DNA of 64,000 nucleotides. Origin: Virgibacillus ihumii (GTDB taxonomy: Bacteria; Bacillota; Bacilli; Bacillales; Amphibacillaceae). The translations under genes were made by a program, and so were the position numbers. Positions 49,892 through 58,137 of the stretch are shown here, in pieces. A model generated the notes under the pieces. That model saw nothing but the letters and a program-made list of their open reading frames with translations. It was not told the origin of the DNA and did not search any database. The stretch spans positions 3,162,001 through 3,226,000 of the forward strand of contig NZ_CACVAN010000001.1 of the NCBI RefSeq assembly GCF_902726655.1, written 5' to 3'. Numbering within the stretch: position 1 is the stretch's first letter; every line of letters starts with the position of its first letter.

Positions 49892-51544
49892 ATGCATGAA
49901 TCATGGTGGCAAAAAGCTGTTGTGTATCAAATTTATCCAAAAAGCTTTAATGATACAACCGGAAGTGGCACCGGGGATATTCAGGGAATTATTCAGAAAC
50001 TGGATTACATCAAAAAGCTTGGTGTTGATGTGATTTGGCTGACCCCTGTTTACCAGTCACCACAACATGATAATGGATACGATATCAGCAACTATTTCGA
50101 TATTGAGCCTGATTACGGAACGATGAAAGATTTTGAGGAGTTGCTCGAGGAAACCCATAAGCGTGATATGAAGCTGATTATGGATCTTGTCATAAATCAT
50201 ACATCGACTGAACATGAATGGTTTAAACAGGCATCAGCTTCTCAGGATAATCCATACCGTGATTTTTATATTTGGAAGGATGGTCCCGAACTGCCAAATA
50301 ACTGGCAGTCCAAGTTCGGGGGACCTGCATGGGAACTGGATGAACAGACCAATCAATATTATTTGCATTTATTTGATACGACTCAGGCGGATTTGAACTG
50401 GGAAAATGAACAACTGAGGGAAAAACTGTTTGACATGATGCGCTTTTGGGCGGAAAAAGGAATTGATGGATTCCGTCTGGATGTTATCAACCTGATTTCC
50501 AAAAACCAGGATTTTCCCAATGATGACAGTGGGGACGGTCGCAAATTTTATACCGATGGACCGCGAATTCATGAATATTTGCATGAAATGAATCAGGCGG
50601 TTTTTTCCCGGTACAACATGATGACCGTCGGTGAAATGTCGTCGACAACGTTGGATAATTGCGTGCTGTATACCCGTCCGGAACGCCAGGAACTGGATAT
50701 GACGTTTCAGTTTCATCACTTGAAAGTTGATTATGCCAATGGTGAAAAATGGACCAAAGCACCGTTTGACTTTGTTGAATTAAAACGAATTTTATCCAAC
50801 TGGCAAGTCGGTATGCATGAAGGCGGGGGATGGAATGCACTGTTCTGGTGCAACCATGATCAGCCGCGTGTCGTTTCCCGCTTCGGTAATGATGGGCAAT
50901 ACCACCGGAAGTCGGCAAAAATGCTTGCTGCGACATTGCACATGATGAAAGGTACCCCATACATCTATCAGGGTGAAGAATTCGGCATGACAAACCCGGG
51001 TTTTCAGGATATTGGCGACTATTGTGATGTGGAGTCACTGAATGCCTATCAGATGATGCAGCGGGAAGGGAAGTCCGAGGAGGAAGCACTTGCCATCCTT
51101 CGGGAAAAGTCCCGCGATAATGCGAGAACGCCAATGCAATGGACGAATGAGGAAAATGCTGGTTTCACCTCGGGAACTCCGTGGATTAAGGTAGCGGACA
51201 ATTATCCAACCATCAATGTGGAAAAGACTATCGAAGATCCGAATTCTATTTTTGCCTTTTATCAGAAGCTTGTCGCACTTCGCAAAGAATATGATATCAT
51301 TACGTATGGAGATTATCAGTTGCTGCTGGCGGATGATGAGCGGATATTTGCGTTTACACGGAACTGGAATGGTGAGACATTGCTTGTAGTGAGTAATTTT
51401 TATCCGGAAGAGAAAACCGTACAGATTCCGCTGGAGAAGAATCGTGAGGCAGATGTGTTACTATCCAATTATGCAGATCATGCCCAACCAGCAGGCGAAT
51501 TAATACTAAGGCCATATGAGTCAATTGTTTATCACCTAAAATAG
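49892..51544 (+). CDS. treA: TreA, phospho-alpha-(1,1)-glucosidase (trehalose-6-phosphate hydrolase)
   Basis: 550 aa GH13 enzyme that splits trehalose-6-phosphate into glucose and glucose-6-phosphate. Catalytic triad: Asp197 in GFRLDVINLI, Glu248 in VGEMSS, Asp323 in NHDQPR. The sequence follows B. subtilis TreA throughout (VYQIYPKSFNDTTG, LTPVYQSPQHDNGYD). ATG 49892 follows GAGGTG; an ATG at 49871 lacks a binding site. Second gene of the tre operon. Confidence 0.95.
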   Translation: MHESWWQKAVVYQIYPKSFNDTTGSGTGDIQGIIQKLDYIKKLGVDVIWLTPVYQSPQHDNGYDISNYFDIEPDYGTMKDFEELLEETHKRDMKLIMDLVINHTSTEHEWFKQASASQDNPYRDFYIWKDGPELPNNWQSKFGGPAWELDEQTNQYYLHLFDTTQADLNWENEQLREKLFDMMRFWAEKGIDGFRLDVINLISKNQDFPNDDSGDGRKFYTDGPRIHEYLHEMNQAVFSRYNMMTVGEMSSTTLDNCVLYTRPERQELDMTFQFHHLKVDYANGEKWTKAPFDFVELKRILSNWQVGMHEGGGWNALFWCNHDQPRVVSRFGNDGQYHRKSAKMLAATLHMMKGTPYIYQGEEFGMTNPGFQDIGDYCDVESLNAYQMMQREGKSEEEALAILREKSRDNARTPMQWTNEENAGFTSGTPWIKVADNYPTINVEKTIEDPNSIFAFYQKLVALRKEYDIITYGDYQLLLADDERIFAFTRNWNGETLLVVSNFYPEEKTVQIPLEKNREADVLLSNYADHAQPAGELILRPYESIVYHLK

Positions 51545-51556
51545 CGGGGATTGGCG

Positions 51557-52261
51557 ATGCAAAAATATTTAACCATTTATCATGATATTGCCGAAAAAAT
51601 TAAAACAAACTACTGGTCAAAATCAACGATGCTTCCATCGGAAAATGAATTGACAGCAATGTATGAAACATCCCGTGAGACAATTCGGAAGGCGCTGACC
51701 CTGTTGGCGCAGGAAGGGTTTATTCAAAAAATTCGCGGGAAAGGTTCAGTTATCATTGATGTTAACAAATTCGACTTTCCGGTTTCCGGGATTGTTAGTT
51801 TTAAGGAATTGGCTGCTAATTTAAAGCAGGAGACACGTACGATTGTCAGTGAGCTGGAAAGGTTCGAAGCGGATAAAGAGCTGCAATCCAAGCTGCAAGT
51901 GGGGAAGCGTGACCTGGTTTGGAAAGTGGTGCGTGTCCGGGAGATTTCCGGAGAAAGAATCATCCTGGACAAGGATTACTTCAATTCGGCGTACGTTCCG
52001 GAATTAACCAGGGAAATTTGTGCAGACTCCATTTACAGCTTTCTGGAAAATGACTTGCAGCTGGATATCAGTTTTGCCCGAAAAGAAATCGTTGTGGAGG
52101 AACCGACTGATGAGGACCGTGAACTGCTTGACCTTAAGGGCTACTCCAATGTGGTTGTTATCAAAAGCATGGTATATCTGGACGATACCAGCCTGTTTCA
52201 GTATACTGAATCACGACACAGACCTGATAAATTCCGGTTCGTGGATTTTGCCCGACGTTGA
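51557..52261 (+). CDS. treR: TreR, GntR-family trehalose operon repressor
   Basis: 234 aa. N-terminal winged helix (YHDIAEKIKTNYWSKSTMLP, SENELTAMYETSRETIRKAL, GFIQKIRGKGSVI) and a C-terminal UTRA effector domain (DKDYFNSAYVPELTREI, YTESRHRPDKFRFVDFARR). Binds trehalose-6-phosphate as inducer in B. subtilis. ATG 51557 has GCGGGGA upstream. Third gene of the tre operon; its targets are the palindromes at 47863 and 47895. Confidence 0.94.
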   Translation: MQKYLTIYHDIAEKIKTNYWSKSTMLPSENELTAMYETSRETIRKALTLLAQEGFIQKIRGKGSVIIDVNKFDFPVSGIVSFKELAANLKQETRTIVSELERFEADKELQSKLQVGKRDLVWKVVRVREISGERIILDKDYFNSAYVPELTREICADSIYSFLENDLQLDISFARKEIVVEEPTDEDRELLDLKGYSNVVVIKSMVYLDDTSLFQYTESRHRPDKFRFVDFARR

Positions 52262-52292
52262 GTGAGTTTGGCAGTTGCCTCCACCACCGAAT

Positions 52293-52301
52293 TTTGTCGA
52301 A
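52293..52301 (+). promoter_or_regulatory. Second Spo0A-like box, before the DUF1232 gene
   Basis: TTTGTCGAA, in GAATTTTGTCGAATAATAT, a 19-base string also present at 47802-47820. It lies 75 bp before the DUF1232 start. Confidence 0.45.
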
Positions 52302-52375
52302 TAATATATGTGATAAAGTCGTTTTATTTTTGATAAGACGGCTTTTTTCTTTATACTGTGATAGAGGTGAGGTCT

Positions 52376-52663
52376 ATGAGGCGCTTTTTAAAACGACTTC
52401 AATTTCTATTAAAATTTCACAAATCAATACCGTTTGTAAAAGATTTCTTCCTGTCAGGAGAAGTCAGATCCGGCAGTAAATGGTTGTTTGCGATTCTGCT
52501 AATCGGGTATATAGCTTTTCCATTTGATATTATACCGGACTTTCTTTTTTGGTTTGGAATTTTTGATGATATTACGGTTGCTGCTTTCCTGCTGCAATGG
52601 ATGGTTAAAGCTGCGCCGCAGTCATTGAAAGAAAAACATCAGCTGCTGGATCAGAAAGACTGA
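52376..52663 (+). CDS. DUF1232 (YkvA-like) membrane protein
   Basis: 95 aa. The diagnostic motif is IGYIAFPFDIIPDFLFWFGI, FDDITVAAFLLQWM, where PFDIIPD...GxxDD defines DUF1232. Two short membrane segments. Function unknown. ATG 52376 has GAGGTGAGG upstream. A Spo0A-like box lies before it. Confidence 0.85.
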   Translation: MRRFLKRLQFLLKFHKSIPFVKDFFLSGEVRSGSKWLFAILLIGYIAFPFDIIPDFLFWFGIFDDITVAAFLLQWMVKAAPQSLKEKHQLLDQKD

Positions 52664-52757
52664 CGATCCTACAGGGGGGGATTTCTTTTTAACTGGTTGA
52701 ATTTGATATGGCTGAAAAACAAATTAAGCAGATAATGCATTTCATCGTCGATAAACA

Positions 52758-52792
52758 ATAAAAGTCGGAAGGATCTCCCTCCGACTTTTATT
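52758..52792. terminator. Bidirectional terminator
   Basis: AATAAAAGTCGGA / TCCGACTTTTATT with GG / CC inside. The right arm reaches into the stop codon of the minus-strand gene that ends at 52791. Confidence 0.85.
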
Positions 52793-52979
52793 ATGAATTC
52801 TTTTCGTTTTCATCGCGTTTATCATTTGGAATATACTTGGTATAGTATGTTGCAAAAATGAGGCTGATGAAAGCCAGCCCCCAGGAGGCAATGCTGCTCC
52901 AATGTTGATTGATCTGGAGACCAATTATTAGTATAACAACACTCAGGATGAAGAAAATTAATGTCAAATAACGCTTCAT
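52791..52979 (-). CDS. Small two-helix membrane protein (62 aa)
   Basis: 62 aa with two membrane segments (MKRYLTLIFFILSVVILIIG and WGLAFISLIFATYYTKYI) and a polar tail KDEN-like (NDKRDENEKNS). ATG 52979 has GGAG upstream; longer in-frame starts lie in a region with an inverted repeat. No family recognised. Confidence 0.6.
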   Translation of the reverse strand: MKRYLTLIFFILSVVILIIGLQINQHWSSIASWGLAFISLIFATYYTKYIPNDKRDENEKNS

Positions 52980-53019
52980 TGTTAACACTCCGGTCAAGAT
53001 TAATGTCCATTCTCCGGTT

Positions 53020-53050
53020 GAGGCATGGATTATACGGTAATTCATGCCTC
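53020..53050. promoter_or_regulatory. Inverted repeat upstream of the small membrane gene
   Basis: GAGGCATG / CATGCCTC separated by 15 bases, 41 bp before the start at 52979. Operator or hairpin; no T-run. Confidence 0.35.
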
Positions 53051-53099
53051 ACATAATAGTTATAACATATAATAGAAGAATTGTTGAAGGATTATACTA

Positions 53100-54044
53100 T
53101 TATGTTCCGGCGACATCTCTTTTTGTAAAAAATACCCAGGTCAGTACTAAAAAGGTGATATAGTAGACCGCCAGTACCGCAATGGAAAATCCGAGCGTCA
53201 TTCCTTCTGCGGCAGTATTATTTGCATACTGCTGCAAATCTGTATTTGCGAAAAGAATAAATTTTGACCAGTCATATTTGGCAAAAAATGTAACAATCGC
53301 GTTTCCGGCAAACATGAGGACAATCGCCAGCCCAATGGCCAATGCACTTTGACGGAAAATCGCCGAAATCATAAATGCAAATGTTGCCATCATCAGTAAA
53401 GTCACAAGCTGATAGCCATATCCTTCAACGATCTTTTCCATAACAGATACATATGCATATCCTTCACTTGTGTTCATGACAATATGCGGATCCATTCCAT
53501 TAACTCCAAAAAACAACGCCCCGCTAATCCATGAAAAAACAAGGACGAAAATCAGTGTGAATAATGCAAATATCAACACTGAAACATATTTAGCAGTAAG
53601 AATTTTCGTACGGGAAATCGGTCTGATCAGCAGGAGTTTAATCGTTCCCCATCTAAATTCATCAGCAATAATCCCTGCAGCTACGATAATCGTAAATAAG
53701 CTTACCAGTGACAGCAAAAATTCATTTTCCATAACAAATCGCCATGCGTCATATGCTGCCGGCTGGATGTCATTTTCCAGATAAAAGTTGTTTTTCTCTA
53801 TTTGGCCGGAATAAAAACTTTGCATCATTTCTTCTTTTTCCGCTTTTTCTTTCATGTCAGCATTTTCTTCTTTCAGCACCTGCTGCCAATTATCCACCTG
53901 GTATTTTTCATTGGGTGCGGCAAAATTGCTAAGGGCGGCCAGGCCGATAATAATAACTGCAGTTAATATGTACATGATCCATGTTGATTTACGGATATAC
54001 AGTTTGATCTGCTCATTCATTAGCAGGTTCATAAAATTAGCCAA
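53100..54044 (-). CDS. ABC-2-type exporter permease
   Basis: 314 aa with about six membrane segments and one large extracytoplasmic loop (residues about 45-110). GIIADEFRWGTIKLLLIRPI, SRTKILTAKYVSVLIF is the ABC-2 family motif at the end of the second helix. Resembles Bacillus bacitracin/lantibiotic-type or YxlG permeases; substrate unknown. TTG at 54044 has GGGGAG seven bases upstream and overlaps the ATPase stop by 8 bp. Confidence 0.87.
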   Translation of the reverse strand: MANFMNLLMNEQIKLYIRKSTWIMYILTAVIIIGLAALSNFAAPNEKYQVDNWQQVLKEENADMKEKAEKEEMMQSFYSGQIEKNNFYLENDIQPAAYDAWRFVMENEFLLSLVSLFTIIVAAGIIADEFRWGTIKLLLIRPISRTKILTAKYVSVLIFALFTLIFVLVFSWISGALFFGVNGMDPHIVMNTSEGYAYVSVMEKIVEGYGYQLVTLLMMATFAFMISAIFRQSALAIGLAIVLMFAGNAIVTFFAKYDWSKFILFANTDLQQYANNTAAEGMTLGFSIAVLAVYYITFLVLTWVFFTKRDVAGT

Positions 54045-54957
54045 TCGTATTCTCCCCTATCAAATCAAAAAATTTATCTTCCAGCGTTGTTTTCGAAATC
54101 GTCACCTGATAAACAAGTATATCGTGATTTACGAGCAACTTAACGATTTCCGGAATTTTTTCCCGCGCACAGTATACGCTGATGCCCTCATCGATTTGCG
54201 AAGCTTCGAGCGCGAGATCCGTCCGCAAAATTTCCAGTGCACGGTCAGCAGGTGATACGTCCATTAAAATTTTTGAAGTGTCTTCCTGTTCTGTAACTTC
54301 ATGGACATCCTGGATTGCAATCATTTCACCATTTTTGATTAACCCGATTCGGTCACACATCTGTTCAACCTCTGATAGCAAATGGCTGGAAATGATAACT
54401 GCCACATCTTCCTCCCGGGCCAGTTTACGTATGTATTGACGGATTTCCCGGATTCCCGCCGGATCCAGTCCATTTGTCGGTTCATCAAGAATCAGCACTG
54501 ATGGATTATGCAGTAAAGCCTGGGCAATTCCCAATCGCTGACGCATCCCGAGCGAATATTTTTTGACCTTTTCTTTGATCGGCTTTTCCAGTCCGACTAG
54601 ACGAACAACCTCATTGATCCGTTCTTTTGTAACCCCCGGCATCATGCGGGCGTAATGCTTCAGGTTTTGCATCCCGCTCATAAACGGATACATCTCCGGG
54701 TTCTCAACAATTGCTCCTACTTCTTTGACAGCATCTTTAAAATCTGATTGCACACTTTTGCCAAGAATGTGTACGTCTCCATCGGAAATTTGCATTAAAC
54801 CAACCATCATGCGAATTGTAGTTGTTTTACCGGCACCATTCGGACCGATGAAGCCGAACACTTCCCCTTTATTGATGGAGAAGTTTAATCCCTTAATAAT
54901 ATTCTTACTGCCGATGTTTTTCTTTAAATTGACTAAGTCCATTGCTGTTTCCGACAT
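54037..54957 (-). CDS. ABC exporter ATP-binding protein (BcrA-like)
   Basis: 306 aa. Walker A GPNGAGKTTTIRMMVGL, signature YSLGMRQRLGIAQAL, Walker B VLILDEPTNGLDP, switch His in ISSHLLSEV, followed by a C-terminal extension of about 90 residues typical of drug and bacteriocin exporter ATPases. ATG 54957 has GGGGGG-AATTAC upstream. Acts with the permease encoded directly downstream. Confidence 0.92.
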   Translation of the reverse strand: MSETAMDLVNLKKNIGSKNIIKGLNFSINKGEVFGFIGPNGAGKTTTIRMMVGLMQISDGDVHILGKSVQSDFKDAVKEVGAIVENPEMYPFMSGMQNLKHYARMMPGVTKERINEVVRLVGLEKPIKEKVKKYSLGMRQRLGIAQALLHNPSVLILDEPTNGLDPAGIREIRQYIRKLAREEDVAVIISSHLLSEVEQMCDRIGLIKNGEMIAIQDVHEVTEQEDTSKILMDVSPADRALEILRTDLALEASQIDEGISVYCAREKIPEIVKLLVNHDILVYQVTISKTTLEDKFFDLIGENTIG

Positions 54958-55118
54958 CAAGTAATTCCCCCCAATTTCAATGCTCTGCCAGATTTATACG
55001 ACACATGGTCCCAAGAAGTTTCATTTAACGACAAATTTATGAAAAAAGGAAAGTATACCAGTTTCAGGCGACAATAGTTTCTGATTTGGTGAATGCAGCC
55101 TTTTTTTATAGTCCAATC

Positions 55119-55148
55119 AAAAAGACACCTCCAAAAAAGAGGTGCCTT
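55119..55148 (-). terminator. Terminator after the YfhE-like gene
   Basis: CACCTC / GAGGTG stem; on the minus strand it is followed by a T-run. From here left to 54958 I see nothing else. Confidence 0.75.
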
Positions 55149-55164
55149 CTAATGATCATATTAA

Positions 55165-55308
55165 TTAATTTTCGCCTTTTGCTTCTTTGACACGAGGCTG
55201 ACGATAGCCGCCTGCAATGTCTGCATGTTTAAATTCTTTTGCGTAATGAACCTCCTGCGCATCTGTCAGCTGCTTGTTCTCTGTGGGCTGGTATTGCGTT
55301 TTTCGCAT
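55165..55308 (-). CDS. yfhE: YfhE-like small protein (47 aa)
   Basis: 47 codons: MRKTQYQPTENKQLTDAQEV, HYAKEFKHADIAGGYRQPRV, KEAKGEN. The LTDAQEVHYAKEFKxAD element is that of the Bacillus YfhE family. AAAGGAAG lies 5-6 bases before the ATG and a terminator follows, so it is a complete small gene. Function unknown; in Bacillus linked to general stress or sporulation. Confidence 0.8.
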   Translation of the reverse strand: MRKTQYQPTENKQLTDAQEVHYAKEFKHADIAGGYRQPRVKEAKGEN

Positions 55309-55524
55309 TTATGACTTCCTTTCTATAAATAGATTTTCCGTCACAATTCTATTCCCGGTGTGAAATGTGTTAAACATGTCCCTCTTCATTAATACAATCG
55401 AATCAAATAGAAAAAAGGTGGCATGCTCATCAAAAAAACGAGCGTTTGCGGTAAAATACGGTCCTTCAGAAATTACACTCTGCCCCTTTTCAGGCAATAC
55501 ACTCGATTTTAAATAAAACGCCAT
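55309..55524 (-). CDS. Small protein of unknown function (71 aa)
   Basis: 71 aa, beta-rich, no membrane segment: MAFYLKSSVLPEKGQSVISE, GPYFTANARFFDEHATFFLF, DSIVLMKRDMFNTF. It ends directly before the YfhE start and could be cotranscribed. The ribosome binding site is weak (AAAAAAAGT before ATG), so coding status is moderately uncertain. Family not recognised. Upstream, 55525-55593 holds the divergent promoter region of the thiolase gene, with TATAAT at 55554-55559. Confidence 0.5.
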   Translation of the reverse strand: MAFYLKSSVLPEKGQSVISEGPYFTANARFFDEHATFFLFDSIVLMKRDMFNTFHTGNRIVTENLFIERKS

Positions 55525-55593
55525 ACTTTTTTTATTTTTCCAAAAAAATCAGATATAATGAAAACAGTTACAATTACAAAAAGAGGTGAGGTT

Positions 55594-56733
55594 ATGCGGG
55601 AGGTTGTTATTGTCGAGGGCTGCCGTACTGCGGTTGGACGAAGAAAAGGGATGTTCGCCAATTACCGGGCGGATGAACTCGCAGCAATCGTACTTGAGGA
55701 AGTGGCTAAGCGTTCCAATGTAGATAAAGAGATGGTCGAGGACGTCATTATGGGCTGTGTCACGCAAGTTGGAGAGCAGGCGGGCAATGTTGCGCGAACA
55801 GCAGCATTGATTGCCGGATTTCCGATTGATGTTCCCGGTGTAACGATTGACCGACAATGCGGATCAAGTCAGCAGGCGGTTCATTTTGGTGCACAGGCGA
55901 TTGCCGCTGGGGATATGGATGTTGCTATTGCCGGTGGTGTGGAAAGTATGACACGCGCTCCGATGTTTTCGAATGTACAGGAAACAAAGCCAAGTAAAAA
56001 GCTGACATCCCGGTATGAAATCGTTAATCAAGGTGTTTCAGCGGAAAAAATTGCGGAGAAGTGGGAGTTTTCCCGTCACCAGCTGGATGAATTTTCATTG
56101 CAAAGTCATCAACGTGCACTGAAAGCTATTGAACAAGGGAAATTTGAAAAGGAAATTGTCCCGGTCGAAACGGGTGAAGGTACAGTCGTTCAGGTTGATG
56201 AAGGTCCACGAGCTGATACGACAATAGGGGCATTAGCAGGGTTAAAAACCGTATTTAAAGAAAACGGCAAAATAACTGCCGGCAATGCAAGCCAAATGAG
56301 TGACGGGGCCAGTGCAGTGATGCTGATGTCGGCGAAAAAAGCTGCTGAACTTGGACTGAAGCCCAAAGCAAAAATCGTAGCCAGAACGGTCGTCGGATCA
56401 GACCCAACACTAATGTTAACCGGGCCAATCCAAGCAACCAGAAAAGTTCTGAAAAAAGCGGACCTAACGATTGCTGATATGGATCGGTATGAGGTGAACG
56501 AAGCCTTTGCACCGGTTCCAATGGCATGGTTGCAGGATATTGGCGCCGATCCGGAAAAACTGAATGTAAACGGCGGTGCAATTTCGCTTGGTCATCCATT
56601 GGGTGCTACCGGAACAAAACTATTAATCTCACTTGTCCATGAATTGGAGCGGTCAGGCGGCAAATATGGGCTGTTGGCCATTTGCGAAGGCATGGGTACA
56701 GCCAATGCCACGATCATTGAACGAATCGAATAG
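55594..56733 (+). CDS. Thiolase (acetyl-CoA acyl/acetyltransferase)
   Basis: 379 aa. Nucleophile Cys in TIDRQCGSSQQAVHFGAQAI, catalytic His in ISLGHPLGATGTKL and second Cys in LLAICEGMGTANATI. Either a degradative FadA-type thiolase or an acetyl-CoA acetyltransferase; the acyl-CoA dehydrogenase downstream favours fatty-acid breakdown. ATG 55594 follows AGAGGTGAGG and fits the family start (MREVVIVEGCRTAVG). Some 12 extra codons upstream are probably untranslated. Confidence 0.92.
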   Translation: MREVVIVEGCRTAVGRRKGMFANYRADELAAIVLEEVAKRSNVDKEMVEDVIMGCVTQVGEQAGNVARTAALIAGFPIDVPGVTIDRQCGSSQQAVHFGAQAIAAGDMDVAIAGGVESMTRAPMFSNVQETKPSKKLTSRYEIVNQGVSAEKIAEKWEFSRHQLDEFSLQSHQRALKAIEQGKFEKEIVPVETGEGTVVQVDEGPRADTTIGALAGLKTVFKENGKITAGNASQMSDGASAVMLMSAKKAAELGLKPKAKIVARTVVGSDPTLMLTGPIQATRKVLKKADLTIADMDRYEVNEAFAPVPMAWLQDIGADPEKLNVNGGAISLGHPLGATGTKLLISLVHELERSGGKYGLLAICEGMGTANATIIERIE

Positions 56734-56748
56734 AAAGGAGAAGGCACT

Positions 56749-56790
56749 ATGATTCGGCTCGACGGCGCCATTCCCATGCAGCCGAAGTAG
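56749..56790 (+). CDS. 13-aa open frame with a strong ribosome binding site
   Basis: MIRLDGAIPMQPK, behind AAAGGAGAAGGC, 15 bp after the thiolase stop; its TAG directly abuts the family B array. Too short to classify: a leader peptide or the stump of a gene displaced by the repeats. Confidence 0.3.
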   Translation: MIRLDGAIPMQPK

Positions 56791-56894
56791 TGGCCCGTGA
56801 ACCGTGCGAACTGCGCGTCAAACGTGCAAAGTGGCCCGTGAACCGTGCGAACTACGCATCAAAACGTGCGAAGTGGCCCACAAAAACGTGCGAA
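56791..56894. repeat. Tandem repeat array, family B (5 units of 20-21 bp)
   Basis: Units begin at 56791, 56812, 56832, 56853 and 56874. Cores are ACCGTGCGAAC, AAACGTGCAAAG, ACCGTGCGAAC, AAACGTGCGAAG and AAACGTGCGAA, with a two-unit superperiod of 41-42 bp starting TGGCCC. Same core as the array in the his operon. It separates the thiolase and acyl-CoA dehydrogenase genes. Confidence 0.85.
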
Positions 56895-56930
56895 TTACTG
56901 CATCAAATGTATCGTAGGAGGAGGGATTAT

Positions 56931-58079
56931 ATGGGCAAATATCGGTTTGAGACGGATGAACATGAACTTTTCCGAACAACGATCCGGAAGTTTTTGCAAA
57001 AAGAAGCGGAACCGTACTACGAGCAATGGGAAGAGGACCGGATGATTCCGCTTAATTTTTGGAAAAATATGGGCGATATGGGTTTTCTGTGTCCTCATGT
57101 CGAAGAAAAATACGGTGGATTGGACCTGGATTTCAGCTATTCGCTGATTATTTTGGAAGAATTGGAACGGATAGGTACAAGCTTGATTGGAATCGGGCTT
57201 CATTCTGATATTGTAACGCCTTATATTGAATCGTACGGAACAAAAAAACAGAAAGAAAAATGGCTGCCGGGGTGCGTGACAGGCGATAACATAACAGCCG
57301 TTGCCATGACAGAACCGGGGACAGGGTCAGATTTAGCCAACATTAAGACGACAGCCATCCGAGATGGCGATCACTTTATTGTTAATGGTCAAAAAACGTT
57401 TATTACAAATGGGATTCAGGCGGATCTTATCCTTGTTGTTGTTAAAACTGATCCGGATGCACAGCCGAAACATAAAGGGGTCAGCCTGTTAATGGTTGAA
57501 GCGGACTCCCCGGGTTTTTCCCGCGGCAGAAAACTGAATAAAGTCGGGTTGCATGCGCAGGATACAGCTGAATTATACTTTGAGGATTGCCGGGTTCCAA
57601 AAGAGAACCTGATTGGTAAGGACGGAAAAGGGTTCACATATTTAATGGAAAAACTGCAGCAGGAAAGGCTTGTTGTGGCCGTTTCCGGGCAGGTTGCTTC
57701 AGAGGATATGCTGGAAATGACACTCGAATACGTGAAATCCCGAAAAGCATTTGGCAGAACAGTCGGCTCGTTTCAAAACTCTCAGTTCAAACTCGCTGAA
57801 ATAGCAACACAGGTTGAACTGGGCAGATCTTTTTTGGAGTCACTGATTGAAGACCACATCGCCGGAAAGGATATTGTCTCGAAAGTATCGATGGCGAAAT
57901 ATTGGCTGACAGATACTGCTAAGCAGATTGCCAATGAATGCATGCAGCTGCACGGCGGTTACGGCTATATGGAAGAGTATAAGATTGCCAGACGTTTTCG
58001 CGATACCCCAGTAGCAGCAATCTATGCAGGATCAAATGAAATCATGAAATCAATTATTGCAAAAAATATTGGATTATAG
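56931..58079 (+). CDS. Acyl-CoA dehydrogenase
   Basis: 382 aa FAD flavoenzyme for the first oxidation of beta-oxidation. Markers: AVAMTEPGTGSDLANIKTTA, FITNGIQADLILVV, ERLVVAVSGQ, CMQLHGGYGYMEEYKIARRF and the catalytic base in IYAGSNEIMKSI. ATG 56931 has TAGGAGGAGGG upstream; an open frame continues upstream but only translates the repeat array. Probably cotranscribed with the thiolase, with the repeats in the spacer. Confidence 0.94.
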   Translation: MGKYRFETDEHELFRTTIRKFLQKEAEPYYEQWEEDRMIPLNFWKNMGDMGFLCPHVEEKYGGLDLDFSYSLIILEELERIGTSLIGIGLHSDIVTPYIESYGTKKQKEKWLPGCVTGDNITAVAMTEPGTGSDLANIKTTAIRDGDHFIVNGQKTFITNGIQADLILVVVKTDPDAQPKHKGVSLLMVEADSPGFSRGRKLNKVGLHAQDTAELYFEDCRVPKENLIGKDGKGFTYLMEKLQQERLVVAVSGQVASEDMLEMTLEYVKSRKAFGRTVGSFQNSQFKLAEIATQVELGRSFLESLIEDHIAGKDIVSKVSMAKYWLTDTAKQIANECMQLHGGYGYMEEYKIARRFRDTPVAAIYAGSNEIMKSIIAKNIGL

Positions 58080-58137
58080 ATTTTTATGTCAGTTTATGTG
58101 GTATGATGGAGGAAAATCATGCTAGGAGTATCATGTT

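Noticed and set aside
52710..52761. Possible 17-codon peptide MAEKQIKQIMHFIVDKQ
   Set aside because: No convincing ribosome binding site, too short to judge, and it runs into a terminator.
56790..56930. N-terminal extension of the acyl-CoA dehydrogenase
   Set aside because: The extra 47 codons are the family B repeats; the ATG at 56931 has a strong binding site and the normal family N-terminus.
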